A stretch of 64,000 nucleotides of DNA, taken from assembly GCF_004217615.1 (NCBI RefSeq), contig NZ_SHLD01000001.1:6448001-6512000 (forward strand). Direction: 5' to 3'. The position numbers and the translations under genes were made by a program. The notes under the pieces were generated by a model that ran no database searches, was not told the DNA's origin, and saw only the letters and a program-made list of their open reading frames with translations. This stretch comes from Micromonospora kangleipakensis (GTDB lineage Bacteria; Actinomycetota; Actinomycetes; Mycobacteriales; Micromonosporaceae). Positions 42,278-49,729 of the stretch are shown piece by piece; the first letter of the stretch is position 1; every line of letters begins with the position of its first letter.

Positions 42278-42354
42278 TGGTGGGGCGGGCGGGACTCGAA
42301 CCCGCGACCGAGGGATTATGAGTCCCCTGCTCTAACCCGCTGAGCTACCGCCCC
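42278..42354 (-). tRNA. tRNA with CAU anticodon (Ile2 or Met)
   Basis: A complete cloverleaf on the minus strand. Acceptor stem GGGGCGG pairs with CCGCCCC, discriminator A, and CCA is encoded (42280-42278). The D-loop region is TAGCTCAGCGGGTTAGAGC, the anticodon loop CTCATAA and the T-arm GGGTTCGAGTCCC. The anticodon stem context (GGGGACTCATAATCCC, then CGGTCGC) resembles bacterial tRNA-Ile2, whose CAU is modified to lysidine to read AUA. Elongator tRNA-Met remains possible. Confidence 0.93.
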
Positions 42355-42418
42355 GCTACCGCGCCGGATCGTAACCCGCCCGGTCGATCATCGGCCACCA
42401 CGAAAACGGCCGGTTGTC

Positions 42419-44122
42419 TCAGCGTCGCCGCCGCCTCAACAGCACGATGGGCAACGCGAGGATAACAGTGAGCAGCCAACCCACCCCGACCATGCCCCAC
42501 AGCCAGCCGGTGTCGCCGTCCGACTCGTCGGCGATGAAGAGGCCGAAGGTGAGCAGCAGGGTGATCCCGCCGACACCGAGGGTGGCGAGGCCGCTGAGCA
42601 CCATCAGCGGGACCTCCCACCAGGAGCGCTGAACCGGCGCGGGCCGCTGCCCCGGCTGCGGCCGGTTGGCCGCCGCGTACGGCTGGGGGATCTTCTCCGG
42701 CGGGCGGGCGGGCATGGGTACCCGCCGGTCGGCGGGGACCTGCTGGTCGATGACCCCGATGGCGCCGGGGTGCAGGTCGAACAGGGTCGGCTCGATGTGC
42801 ATCGCGATCGCGTCGTGGCCGATCAGCCGGCGGGCGCCGTCGGGCCAGGCGAGCAGGGCGGCGCACTCGGCGTAGCGGACGGTGAGCGGGCCGCCGGGGC
42901 CGACGTAGCTGACGCCGTCCACGCCGACCCGCAGCTCGCCGTCGCCCTCCCGTTCCCGGTAGGCGGTGCCGGGCACGGTGTGGGTGGAGCGGGTGGGCGC
43001 CTCGGTGAAGCCGGCCCAGTCGGCGGTGGTGCCGTCCGGCACCATCAGCAGCGCGGTGGCGGTGACCTCCTGGGCCACCTGGTGCAGGTCGGCGAGGGTG
43101 ACGGTCTTGAGTTCCGCGCGCAGCTCGTCGACGGTGAGGGTCGGTTGGCCGGTGAGCAGGTCCAGCGCCTGGCTGGGCAGCCGCGCGGCGTCCACCTCGG
43201 CGGCGCCGAGGGTGTCCTCCCGCTTGGCCACGGTGGCGTCCAGGTCGGCCTGCTCGATCCGGCCGACCCGCAGCTTGGCCAGCACGTCGATGAAGCCGCC
43301 GAGCACCGCGTCCTGCTTCTCCGGCAGCGCGTCGGCGAGGGCGCGCAGCGTGGCGTGGCCGTCGCCGCGCGGCTCGTACCCGGTGTTGATGGTGTAGGAG
43401 AGGCCGTCCTCCTGGCGCAGCGAGCGGTACATCTCGCGCTCCAGCACTCCGGCGAAGACGCCCGCGGCGGTCCGGCGCCGCACGACCGAGTCCAGCACCA
43501 CGGCCCGCGAGCCGTTGACGAAGTACGCGGGGGTGCGCGGCAGCGCCGAGGAGACCGGCGGCACCGGCTGCCGTACGCCGGCGGGCAGCGCGAGCCGCAG
43601 CCCGGCCGGCACCCGGTCCCCGGCGATCCAGAGCACCGCGTTCTCCCGGGTGAACCAGCGGGCCGCCCAGGCCCGCAGGTCGTGTTCGGTGATCGCGTGC
43701 AGGCCGAACTCGGGGTAGCTGGTCAGGCCGTGGTCGCGGGCGCCGTGCCGCCAGAGCGGCACCGCGTCGATGGCCGCGTTGCCGCGGCTGCTCCACTCGG
43801 TGCGCAGGATCTCCTTCTCCACCTCCAGCCGGGCCATCGGCAGGTCGTGAATGGTGCGGCAGACGGCGGTGAGGAAGCCGGCGATGTCGGACTCGGAGCC
43901 CTGCATGTAGAAGGAGGTGAAGATCGGCGCGGTGGCGCCGTTGAAGTGGTAGTCGGTCAGTCCGAGCGGGGCGAGCGCCAGGTGCTCCAGCAGGTGGGTG
44001 ATGCCGCTGCGGCCCAGGGTCTCGTCGGCGGTGCCGACCCGGAAGGTCAGCCCGGCCCGCATCGGCCCGGCGGTGGCGGCCATCAGCGTGGGCACCCCGT
44101 CCACGTCCAGCTGCCGGATCAT
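42419..44122 (-). CDS. M16-family (insulinase-like) zinc peptidase with membrane anchor
   Basis: A 567-residue protein. The inverted zinc motif HLLEH is at residues 43-47 with the downstream Glu in EVEKEILRTEW, as in pitrilysin/insulinase M16 peptidases. A second M16-like half follows (RSLRQEDGLSYTINTGYEPR, with the usual Arg/Tyr pair region). The C-terminus is Pro-rich, with two membrane helices (VPLMVLSGLATLGVGGITLL and GMVGVGWLLTVILALPIVLL) ending in six Arg. The catalytic half likely faces the cytosol. ATG 44122 overlaps the stop of the upstream gene (ATGA), so the two work together. Confidence 0.85.
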   Translation of the reverse strand: MIRQLDVDGVPTLMAATAGPMRAGLTFRVGTADETLGRSGITHLLEHLALAPLGLTDYHFNGATAPIFTSFYMQGSESDIAGFLTAVCRTIHDLPMARLEVEKEILRTEWSSRGNAAIDAVPLWRHGARDHGLTSYPEFGLHAITEHDLRAWAARWFTRENAVLWIAGDRVPAGLRLALPAGVRQPVPPVSSALPRTPAYFVNGSRAVVLDSVVRRRTAAGVFAGVLEREMYRSLRQEDGLSYTINTGYEPRGDGHATLRALADALPEKQDAVLGGFIDVLAKLRVGRIEQADLDATVAKREDTLGAAEVDAARLPSQALDLLTGQPTLTVDELRAELKTVTLADLHQVAQEVTATALLMVPDGTTADWAGFTEAPTRSTHTVPGTAYREREGDGELRVGVDGVSYVGPGGPLTVRYAECAALLAWPDGARRLIGHDAIAMHIEPTLFDLHPGAIGVIDQQVPADRRVPMPARPPEKIPQPYAAANRPQPGQRPAPVQRSWWEVPLMVLSGLATLGVGGITLLLTFGLFIADESDGDTGWLWGMVGVGWLLTVILALPIVLLRRRRR

Positions 44123-45066
44123 CGGGGGCCACCCTTCGCGTACGCCTCGGTGCGGAAGTTGTCGAGCGTGCTGGTCCCGCCCAGGTAGGACCAGGGGTAC
44201 TCGCTGCCCAGGTGTCCCAGGGCGGCGAACTGGGCCGCGGCGGCGGCCCACTGGTCCAGCAGGCCGAACCAGAGGGCGAAGACGGACCGGGTGGAGACCC
44301 AGCCGGGTTCGCGCCGGAAGTGCAGGTGCAGCACGGACCGCTGGGCGGCGGTCCAGATGTCCTGCGCCACCCGCGGGTCCCGCACGTACGCGGCCCGCTC
44401 CCCGTCGGTGTCGAAGTCGAAGTACCGCTCGAAGTGCGCGTCGGCGAGCAGGACGCCGTTCTGCGCGCCCTCCGGTGCGGCCAGCATCCGCTCCCGGGCG
44501 AACGCGAAGACCTTGTCCCAGCTGCCGCCCCACTTCGGGCAGAGCTGCTGGAGCAGCGCGGACTGCGACCGCCGGTCGTGCGGCGCGTACCGGGCCAGCC
44601 GGTCGTAGCGGCGGCGGGCCTCGGCCTGGCCCAGTTGCAGGCCCATCGCGGTGGTCAGCCGCTCCTGCCAGGCGAGGACGTTGCCGGGGTCGCGGGCGCA
44701 GACGTCGATGAGGATCTGCTCGGCCTGCCGCAGGTGGTCGTGGAGCTGGGCGAACTGCTCCCGGCTGACGTGCTCGGCGCGCAGGCTGGTGCGGATCTTC
44801 CAGCCGGCGTCGACCAGGTGCGCGGCGAGCATCGTCGCGGCGACGGTGTCCCCGGGGTGCCGGGCCAGCACCGCGCGGAGGAAGTCGCCGACCCCCTCGA
44901 CGTCGTCGGCGGCGCTCACCAGCAGCGACCGGCCCGCCCAGTCGCGGGGGTCGAGCAGCTGCCGTACCCGGGGCCAGTCCCGCGCGGCGAGCGCCGCGCG
45001 CATGTCGTTGACCTCGGGAAAGGCGGCAGCCGGGTCGAAGTCGATCGCCGGGAGGGGTGCGGGCAT
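44119..45066 (-). CDS. helical (TPR/DUF4034-like) protein coupled to the M16 peptidase
   Basis: A 315-residue soluble helical protein with repeat-like helix pairs (RAALAARDWPRVRQLLDP, FLRAVLARHPGDTVAATMLA and RQAEQILIDVCARDPGNVLA), resembling DUF4034/TPR proteins of actinomycetes. Function unknown; it may be a partner or substrate adaptor of the peptidase translated from the same message. A perfect -10 hexamer TATGAT at 45079-45074 puts the transcription start near 45067, so the ATG at 45066 is chosen as a leaderless start. ATG 45078 would lie inside the -10 box. Confidence 0.62.
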   Translation of the reverse strand: MPAPLPAIDFDPAAAFPEVNDMRAALAARDWPRVRQLLDPRDWAGRSLLVSAADDVEGVGDFLRAVLARHPGDTVAATMLAAHLVDAGWKIRTSLRAEHVSREQFAQLHDHLRQAEQILIDVCARDPGNVLAWQERLTTAMGLQLGQAEARRRYDRLARYAPHDRRSQSALLQQLCPKWGGSWDKVFAFARERMLAAPEGAQNGVLLADAHFERYFDFDTDGERAAYVRDPRVAQDIWTAAQRSVLHLHFRREPGWVSTRSVFALWFGLLDQWAAAAAQFAALGHLGSEYPWSYLGGTSTLDNFRTEAYAKGGPR

Positions 45067-45084
45067 GGCGGCGATCATAGGTGA

Positions 45085-46368
45085 TCACGAGCGGGGTCCG
45101 GTTCCCCCGTCCAGCTCGGACAAAGCACCCCGCCTGGGGCGGAGCGCGGCGAGGACGGCCCCGGCGGTGCGCCACCCGCTGGCGAGCGCCCCCTGGATGG
45201 AGGGGCTGTCCCGGTGGTCGCCGGCGACGAAGAGCCCGTCGCCGAGCGCCACGGGCTTGCGCAGCCGGCCCTGCGGTGGTGGCGCGGCGGGCAGCGCGTC
45301 CGGGACCGACACGGTGGTCAGGTGGGTCCAGTCGGCGGTGGACCGCCCGTAGAGCCGGTCCAGCTCCCGCCGGATCACCGTCTCGGGTGGGGCCTGCGGG
45401 CCGACCACCGAGGTGGCCACCAGGTGCCGCCCGGCCGGCGCGTACGTCGGCGTCGCGTTGCTGAGCACCACCGTGTTGGCGACGAGTTCCCGCCGGTCGC
45501 CGTCGACCAGCAGGATCGGCTCGTCCAGCGGCGCGGCGTCGGCGGCGTGGTAGTAGGTGGTGTAGCTGTGCATCCGTACCCGACCGAGCCGGGGCAGCAG
45601 CGCGGCCGCCGCCGGCGGGTCCACCGCGACCACGACGGCGCGGCAGGCGATGTCGCCGGCCTGGGTGCGGAGCCGGCCGGGCGCGACCTCGGCGACCGGG
45701 GTGTCCAGCTCGATCAGGTCGGCGGGCAGCGGGTCGGCGATGGCCCGGGGCAGCGCGCCCATGCCCTGCGCGGGGAGGCCGATCCGGCCGCGGGCGAAGG
45801 CGCGCAGCACCATCGCCAGCACGTGGCTGGAGGTCTCCAGCTCCCGGTCGATGAAGACGCCGGAGAGGAACGGTCGGAGCAGCTCCTCGATGATCGCGTC
45901 GGAGAGGCCGGCCCGGCGCAGGGCCGCCTCGCTGGTCGTCTCCGGCGCGGTGAGCAGCCGGCTCGCCGGCAGGGTGGCGCAGCCGGTGGCGAGCGCGGCG
46001 AAGCGCAGCCGGTCCAGCACGGACCCGACCCCGGCGGTGGCGGTCCGCACCGCCCCGGTCGGCTCGCGCAGCGGGTTGACCAGCCGGTCGAGCCGGTCAC
46101 CGCGGCGGACCAGCACCCCGGAGGTGAGCCAGCCCAGGTCGAGCGTGGCCAGGTCGAGCAGGCTGCCCAGCCGGGGGTAGGCGGTGTTGAGCACCTGGAA
46201 GCCGCGGTCGAGCAGGTAGCCGTCGACCTGGTCGGTGGCGACCCGGCCGCCGAGCCGGTCGCCGGCCTCCAGCAGCCGCCAGGGCACGCCGGCGCGGTGC
46301 AGCCGGCGGGCGGCGGCGAGGCCGGCCAGGCCTCCACCGACCACGACCACGTCGGTCTCAGCGAGCAT
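45085..46368 (-). CDS. FAD-dependent amine oxidase / phytoene-desaturase-like protein
   Basis: A 427-residue flavoprotein. The N-terminal dinucleotide motif is VVVVGGGLAGLAAARRLHRAG and the GG-doublet motif LEAGDRLGGRVATDQVDGYLLDRGFQVLN. The C-terminal flavin motif is GLFVAGDHRDSPSIQGALASG. It is related to monoamine oxidases and carotenoid desaturases, but no carotenoid genes are adjacent, so the substrate is unknown. ATG 46368 overlaps the end of the MMPL gene by 11 bases. Confidence 0.88.
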   Translation of the reverse strand: MLAETDVVVVGGGLAGLAAARRLHRAGVPWRLLEAGDRLGGRVATDQVDGYLLDRGFQVLNTAYPRLGSLLDLATLDLGWLTSGVLVRRGDRLDRLVNPLREPTGAVRTATAGVGSVLDRLRFAALATGCATLPASRLLTAPETTSEAALRRAGLSDAIIEELLRPFLSGVFIDRELETSSHVLAMVLRAFARGRIGLPAQGMGALPRAIADPLPADLIELDTPVAEVAPGRLRTQAGDIACRAVVVAVDPPAAAALLPRLGRVRMHSYTTYYHAADAAPLDEPILLVDGDRRELVANTVVLSNATPTYAPAGRHLVATSVVGPQAPPETVIRRELDRLYGRSTADWTHLTTVSVPDALPAAPPPQGRLRKPVALGDGLFVAGDHRDSPSIQGALASGWRTAGAVLAALRPRRGALSELDGGTGPRS

Positions 46369-48493
46369 GACCCACCTCCGTGCCGGCCCGGTCCCCCTCG
46401 CGGCTCGTCCGCGACAGGCGGCTCGGCCACCAGATCTTCGGCCCGATGTCGTACGCCAGGGCGGGCACCAGCAGCGACCGCACGACGATGGTGTCGAGCA
46501 GCACCCCGACGGCGACCGCCACGCCCAACTCGACCAGCACCACCAGCGGCAGCACGGCGAGCGCGGAGAAGGTCGCGGCGAGCACGATGCCGGCGGAGGT
46601 GATCACGCCACCGGTGACGGCGAGGCCGCTGAGCACCCCGGCGCGGGTGCCGCGCTTGACCGACTCCTCGCGGACCCGGCTCATCAGGAAGATGTTGTAG
46701 TCGATGCCGAGGGCGACCAGGAAGACGAACGCGAAGAGCGGGAAGGACTGGTCGACGCCGGGGAAGCCCAGCAGGTACTTGAAGATCAGCGCGCAGAGCC
46801 CCAGCGTGGCCAGGAACGACAGCACCACGGTGGCGATGAGCAGCACCGGGGCGAGCAGGGCGCGCAGCAGCAGCGCCAGGATGACCGCGATGACCACCAG
46901 CACCACCGGGATGATGACGTTCCGGTCCCGGGTGGAGGCGGCGGCGGTGTCCACGTTGATGGCGGTGAAGCCGCCGACCACGGAGTCGGATCCGGGCACC
47001 TTGTGCACCGCCTCGCGCAGGTCGCGGATGGTTTGTTCGGCGCCGTCGCTGTCCGGCGGGTCGGCCAGCGTCACCTGCAGCTCCACCCGGCCGTCGACGA
47101 CCTTGGGCTGCGCGTTCGGGTCGGGCGGGCCGGCCTGGCCCTGCTGGGTGAGCGGGCGGACCGAGGCCACCCCGGGCACGTCCTGGGCCACCTGGGCCAC
47201 CTGCTGCGCGGTCGCCTGGGTGGTGAAGACGGTGGCCGGGCTGCCGGTGCCCGCCGGGTAGTGCCGGGCGATCACCTCCTGGCCGGCCACCGAGTCGGTG
47301 CGGCTGGTGAACAGGTCGGACTGGCCGAGGGTGGTGGCGCCGAGCTGGCTGAGGCCGAGGGTGAGCGCGGCCAGGGCGACGGCGGTGACCAGCCAGACGG
47401 CCCGGGACCGGCGGGCGACGAAGCCGGCGATCCGGCTCCAGATGCCGTCGGCCTGCGGGTCCGCCTGGTCCTGCCGGGGCGTACGCGGCCAGAACGCCCA
47501 GCGTCCGCCGAGCACCAGCAGCGCGGGCAGGAAGGTGAGCATCACCAGCAGCGTGGCGGCGATGCCGAGGGCGGCGACCGGACCGAGCGCCCGGTTGGAG
47601 TTGAGGCTGGACAGCAGCAGGCAGAGCAGGCTGACGATGACGGTGGTGCCGGAGGCGATGATCGCCGAGGCGGCGCCCCGCCAGGCGGTCTTCATCGCGT
47701 CCCACGGCCGGTGGTGCCGGTGCAGCTCCTCCCGGTATCGGGCGATCAGCAGCAGGGCGTAGTCGGTGCCGGCGCCGAAGACCAGCACGGTGAGGATGCC
47801 CTGGGCCTGCCCGTTGAGCTTGATCACGTCGTTCTTCGCCAGGTAGTAGACGAAGACCGACGCCAGCGAGTACGACATCCCGGCGGCGAGCAGCGGGAAG
47901 ATCCAGAGCACCGGGCTGCGGTAGACGATCAGCAGGATGATCAGGACGACGACCAGGGTGACCAGCAGCAGCGGCCCGTCGATGGCGGTGAAGACCTCGA
48001 TCAGGTCGCCGAGCAGCCCGGCCGGTCCGGCCACGTTGACGGTGAGCCCGTCCCGGTCCGGGCCGACGATGTCGCGCAGCTCGTCGACGACCTGCCGGAT
48101 CTGTTCGCCCTCGGCGGCGTCGATCGGGACGACGACCTGCACGGCCTGGCGGTCCTGGCTGACGATCGGCGGCGGCAGCGGGCTGACCACGCCGGGCAGC
48201 TGGGCGAACCTGGCGGCGTCGGCCTGGACCCGCTGCTCGTCGGCCGGGGTGATCCCGGAGGTGCGCTCGTAGACGACGAGCGCGGGCGTCGTCTCCTTCT
48301 CGACGAAGCCGGCGGCGAGGTCCTGCGCCCGGGTGGCCTCGGCGTCGGTGGGCAGGAACGCGGCGTTGTCGTTTGTCGCGACCTCGCCGAGCTTCCCCGA
48401 GTACGGCCCGGCGATCCCGCCGATGACCAGCCAGCCGAGCACGACCACCACCGCGATCAGCGTGGCCGTCCAGCGACCCCGTCCTCCGGTCAT
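46358..48493 (-). CDS. MMPL-family RND transporter
   Basis: A 711-residue protein with about twelve membrane helices in two halves, each with a large extracytoplasmic loop (residues ~40-170 and ~370-510). Recognisable blocks are VFGAGTDYALLLIARYREEL in the first half and FVFLVALGIDYNIFLMSRVR in the second, with the Asp/Tyr proton-relay residues of MMPL/RND pumps. Family members export lipids, glycolipids or drugs. ATG 48493 has GGGGTGGAG upstream; GTG 48520 is less likely. Transcribed with the flavoprotein gene. Confidence 0.92.
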   Translation of the reverse strand: MTGGRGRWTATLIAVVVVLGWLVIGGIAGPYSGKLGEVATNDNAAFLPTDAEATRAQDLAAGFVEKETTPALVVYERTSGITPADEQRVQADAARFAQLPGVVSPLPPPIVSQDRQAVQVVVPIDAAEGEQIRQVVDELRDIVGPDRDGLTVNVAGPAGLLGDLIEVFTAIDGPLLLVTLVVVLIILLIVYRSPVLWIFPLLAAGMSYSLASVFVYYLAKNDVIKLNGQAQGILTVLVFGAGTDYALLLIARYREELHRHHRPWDAMKTAWRGAASAIIASGTTVIVSLLCLLLSSLNSNRALGPVAALGIAATLLVMLTFLPALLVLGGRWAFWPRTPRQDQADPQADGIWSRIAGFVARRSRAVWLVTAVALAALTLGLSQLGATTLGQSDLFTSRTDSVAGQEVIARHYPAGTGSPATVFTTQATAQQVAQVAQDVPGVASVRPLTQQGQAGPPDPNAQPKVVDGRVELQVTLADPPDSDGAEQTIRDLREAVHKVPGSDSVVGGFTAINVDTAAASTRDRNVIIPVVLVVIAVILALLLRALLAPVLLIATVVLSFLATLGLCALIFKYLLGFPGVDQSFPLFAFVFLVALGIDYNIFLMSRVREESVKRGTRAGVLSGLAVTGGVITSAGIVLAATFSALAVLPLVVLVELGVAVAVGVLLDTIVVRSLLVPALAYDIGPKIWWPSRLSRTSREGDRAGTEVGHAR

Positions 48494-48506
48494 CTCCACC
48501 CCTTGG

Positions 48507-48530
48507 AATCGACGCACCAATCGACGCAGC
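48507..48530. repeat. 12-bp direct repeat before the MMPL gene
   Basis: AATCGACGCACC and AATCGACGCAGC stand head to tail, 14-37 bases upstream of the MMPL start. Two helical-phase (12-bp) sites here could bind a repressor of the transporter. No adjacent regulator gene is present. Confidence 0.4.
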
Positions 48531-48679
48531 GGGAGTCTAAGTCGACATCGACCATCCTGCCGCCCAAGGGGTCACTCCGGGGCACAAACCGCCCGCCGCA
48601 GGATCTTCCGGCCGGGGACGAGGGGCGCGGTCCTGGTGCCGGCTGCGGGGTCACGAGCCCGGGGCGACACAACGGGAAA

Positions 48680-48704
48680 CGCCCGCCGGCGGGGCCGACG
48701 GGCG
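48680..48704 (-). terminator. hairpin downstream of tRNA-Asn
   Basis: CGCCCGCCGGC (48680-48690) pairs with GCCGACGGGCG (48694-48704) in 10 of 11 positions around a GGG loop, about 15 bases past the 3' end of the tRNA. A likely terminator for the tRNA transcript. Confidence 0.65.
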
Positions 48705-48719
48705 CGTGATGGAGCTGAG

Positions 48720-48792
48720 CTCCCCCGTTTGGACTCGAACCAAAAACCTGCCGGTTAACAGCCGGCTGCTCTGCCAATTGAGCTACGGGGGA
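48720..48792 (-). tRNA. tRNA-Asn (GTT)
   Basis: A 73-base cloverleaf on the minus strand. Acceptor TCCCCCG pairs with CGGGGGA, discriminator G, D-arm TAGCTCAATTGGCAGAGC, anticodon stem GCCGG with loop CTGTTAA (anticodon GTT), and T-arm TTGGTTCGAGTCCAA. CCA is not encoded. Confidence 0.95.
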
Positions 48793-49064
48793 CCGTGCAT
48801 CGCCCGGCTGGCGGATCTCTCCGCGCCACGCGACGGGCACAAGAGTACAGGACACCGGGGGGTGGTGCGCCAGGGGGTTACCGCATCGCCGCCCGCCCCC
48901 GCCCGAGGTCCCGACCCGCCCACGAATACGGACATATCGTCATCTCGGCGCATGGAGGCATGAGCGCGGAGCAGGATGGGTAGTTAGCCGACGACAGAGG
49001 ACGTAGGCGCGAGTGGGTCGTTCCCGTTCGGGAACACAGCGCGTCAGGTACGAGAGGAGCCGCC

Positions 49065-49469
49065 ATGCGCGGAAAGATCATGTTTCTTGGCGGGCTGGCT
49101 GCGGGATTCGTCCTGGGCGCCCGTGCCGGCCGAGAGAAGTACGAGGAGCTGGTGGTCCGGGGCCGCAAGGTGCTCGACCACCCGACCGTCCAGGAGGCGG
49201 CGGGCGTCGCGCAGGCTCAGGCGACCCGGCTCTACAGCGAGGGCAAGGACAAGCTGGGGCAGACCAAGCTCGGCGAGAAGCTCAGCGGCAACGGCCACAC
49301 CCAGGAGCTGACCGCGGCCGACAAGCCGTTCGCCGGCACGCCGGCGACGGTGGGCGCCAAGGCCGGTTCGTCCAGCACGGGCACGTCCGGCTCGACCTCC
49401 GGGTCGTCGACCACCACGAGCCCGCGCACCAAGCCGTCGAGCACGGGCACCAACAACAGCACCCTCTGA
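49065..49469 (+). CDS. YtxH-like small protein
   Basis: A 134-residue protein. The N-terminus has one short hydrophobic helix (MFLGGLAAGFVLGARAGREKYEEL), the usual start of YtxH-domain proteins in actinomycetes, followed by an amphipathic helix and a Ser/Thr/Gly-rich low-complexity tail. Probably membrane-tethered; YtxH proteins are linked to general stress but have no known activity. ATG 49065 has GAGAGGAG upstream. A strong terminator follows. Confidence 0.82.
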   Translation: MRGKIMFLGGLAAGFVLGARAGREKYEELVVRGRKVLDHPTVQEAAGVAQAQATRLYSEGKDKLGQTKLGEKLSGNGHTQELTAADKPFAGTPATVGAKAGSSSTGTSGSTSGSSTTTSPRTKPSSTGTNNSTL

Positions 49470-49482
49470 CCCGCACCGACCA

Positions 49483-49518
49483 CAGCGGGCCGGCCACCTT
49501 CGGGTGACCGGCCCGCTG
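49483..49518 (+). terminator. terminator after the YtxH-like gene
   Basis: CAGCGGGCCGG (49483 on) pairs with CCGGCCCGCTG (to 49518); after one mismatch CACC/GGTG continues the stem to a TTCG tetraloop. Strong and well placed, 13 bases past the stop. Confidence 0.85.
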
Positions 49519-49542
49519 TCGTCTGTCCGGACCGGACGCCGG

Positions 49543-49569
49543 CACTTTTGCTGATGACGAACAAAAGTG
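49543..49569. promoter_or_regulatory. inverted-repeat operator ahead of the sugar locus
   Basis: A perfect repeat CACTTTTG (49543-49550) and CAAAAGTG (49562-49569) with an 11-base spacer, and a further ACTTTGG at about 49586, all in an AT-rich patch unlike the rest of the window. It lies 160 bases before the ThuA-domain gene. A ROK-family repressor is encoded two genes on, so this is a candidate ROK operator. The long leader to 49729 has no gene. Confidence 0.6.
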
Positions 49570-49729
49570 GGTGCGATTCATCTAAAACTTTGGCCTCAAA
49601 CCTCTTCTCTTTCTTCTCGTACGCAAATATCGTCCTGCGTAGAACCTGGCCAGGCTCTCGTCACCTCCCCAGCGACCTCCTCAGCCTCGTCCCGGCTGAG
49701 GCGGACCCGCCCGACCAGAGCGAGGTTCG

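Noticed and set aside
42278..42354. tRNA gene as the attachment site of a genomic island
   Set aside because: No integrase, no direct repeat of the tRNA 3' end and no foreign-looking genes follow it; the decayed recombinase at 36214 is 6 kb away and unrelated by sequence.
46235..48709. An 824-codon plus-strand frame opposite the MMPL transporter and amine oxidase genes
   Set aside because: Low-complexity Gly/Arg/His/Asp sequence and antisense to a gene with clear family motifs; a shadow frame.
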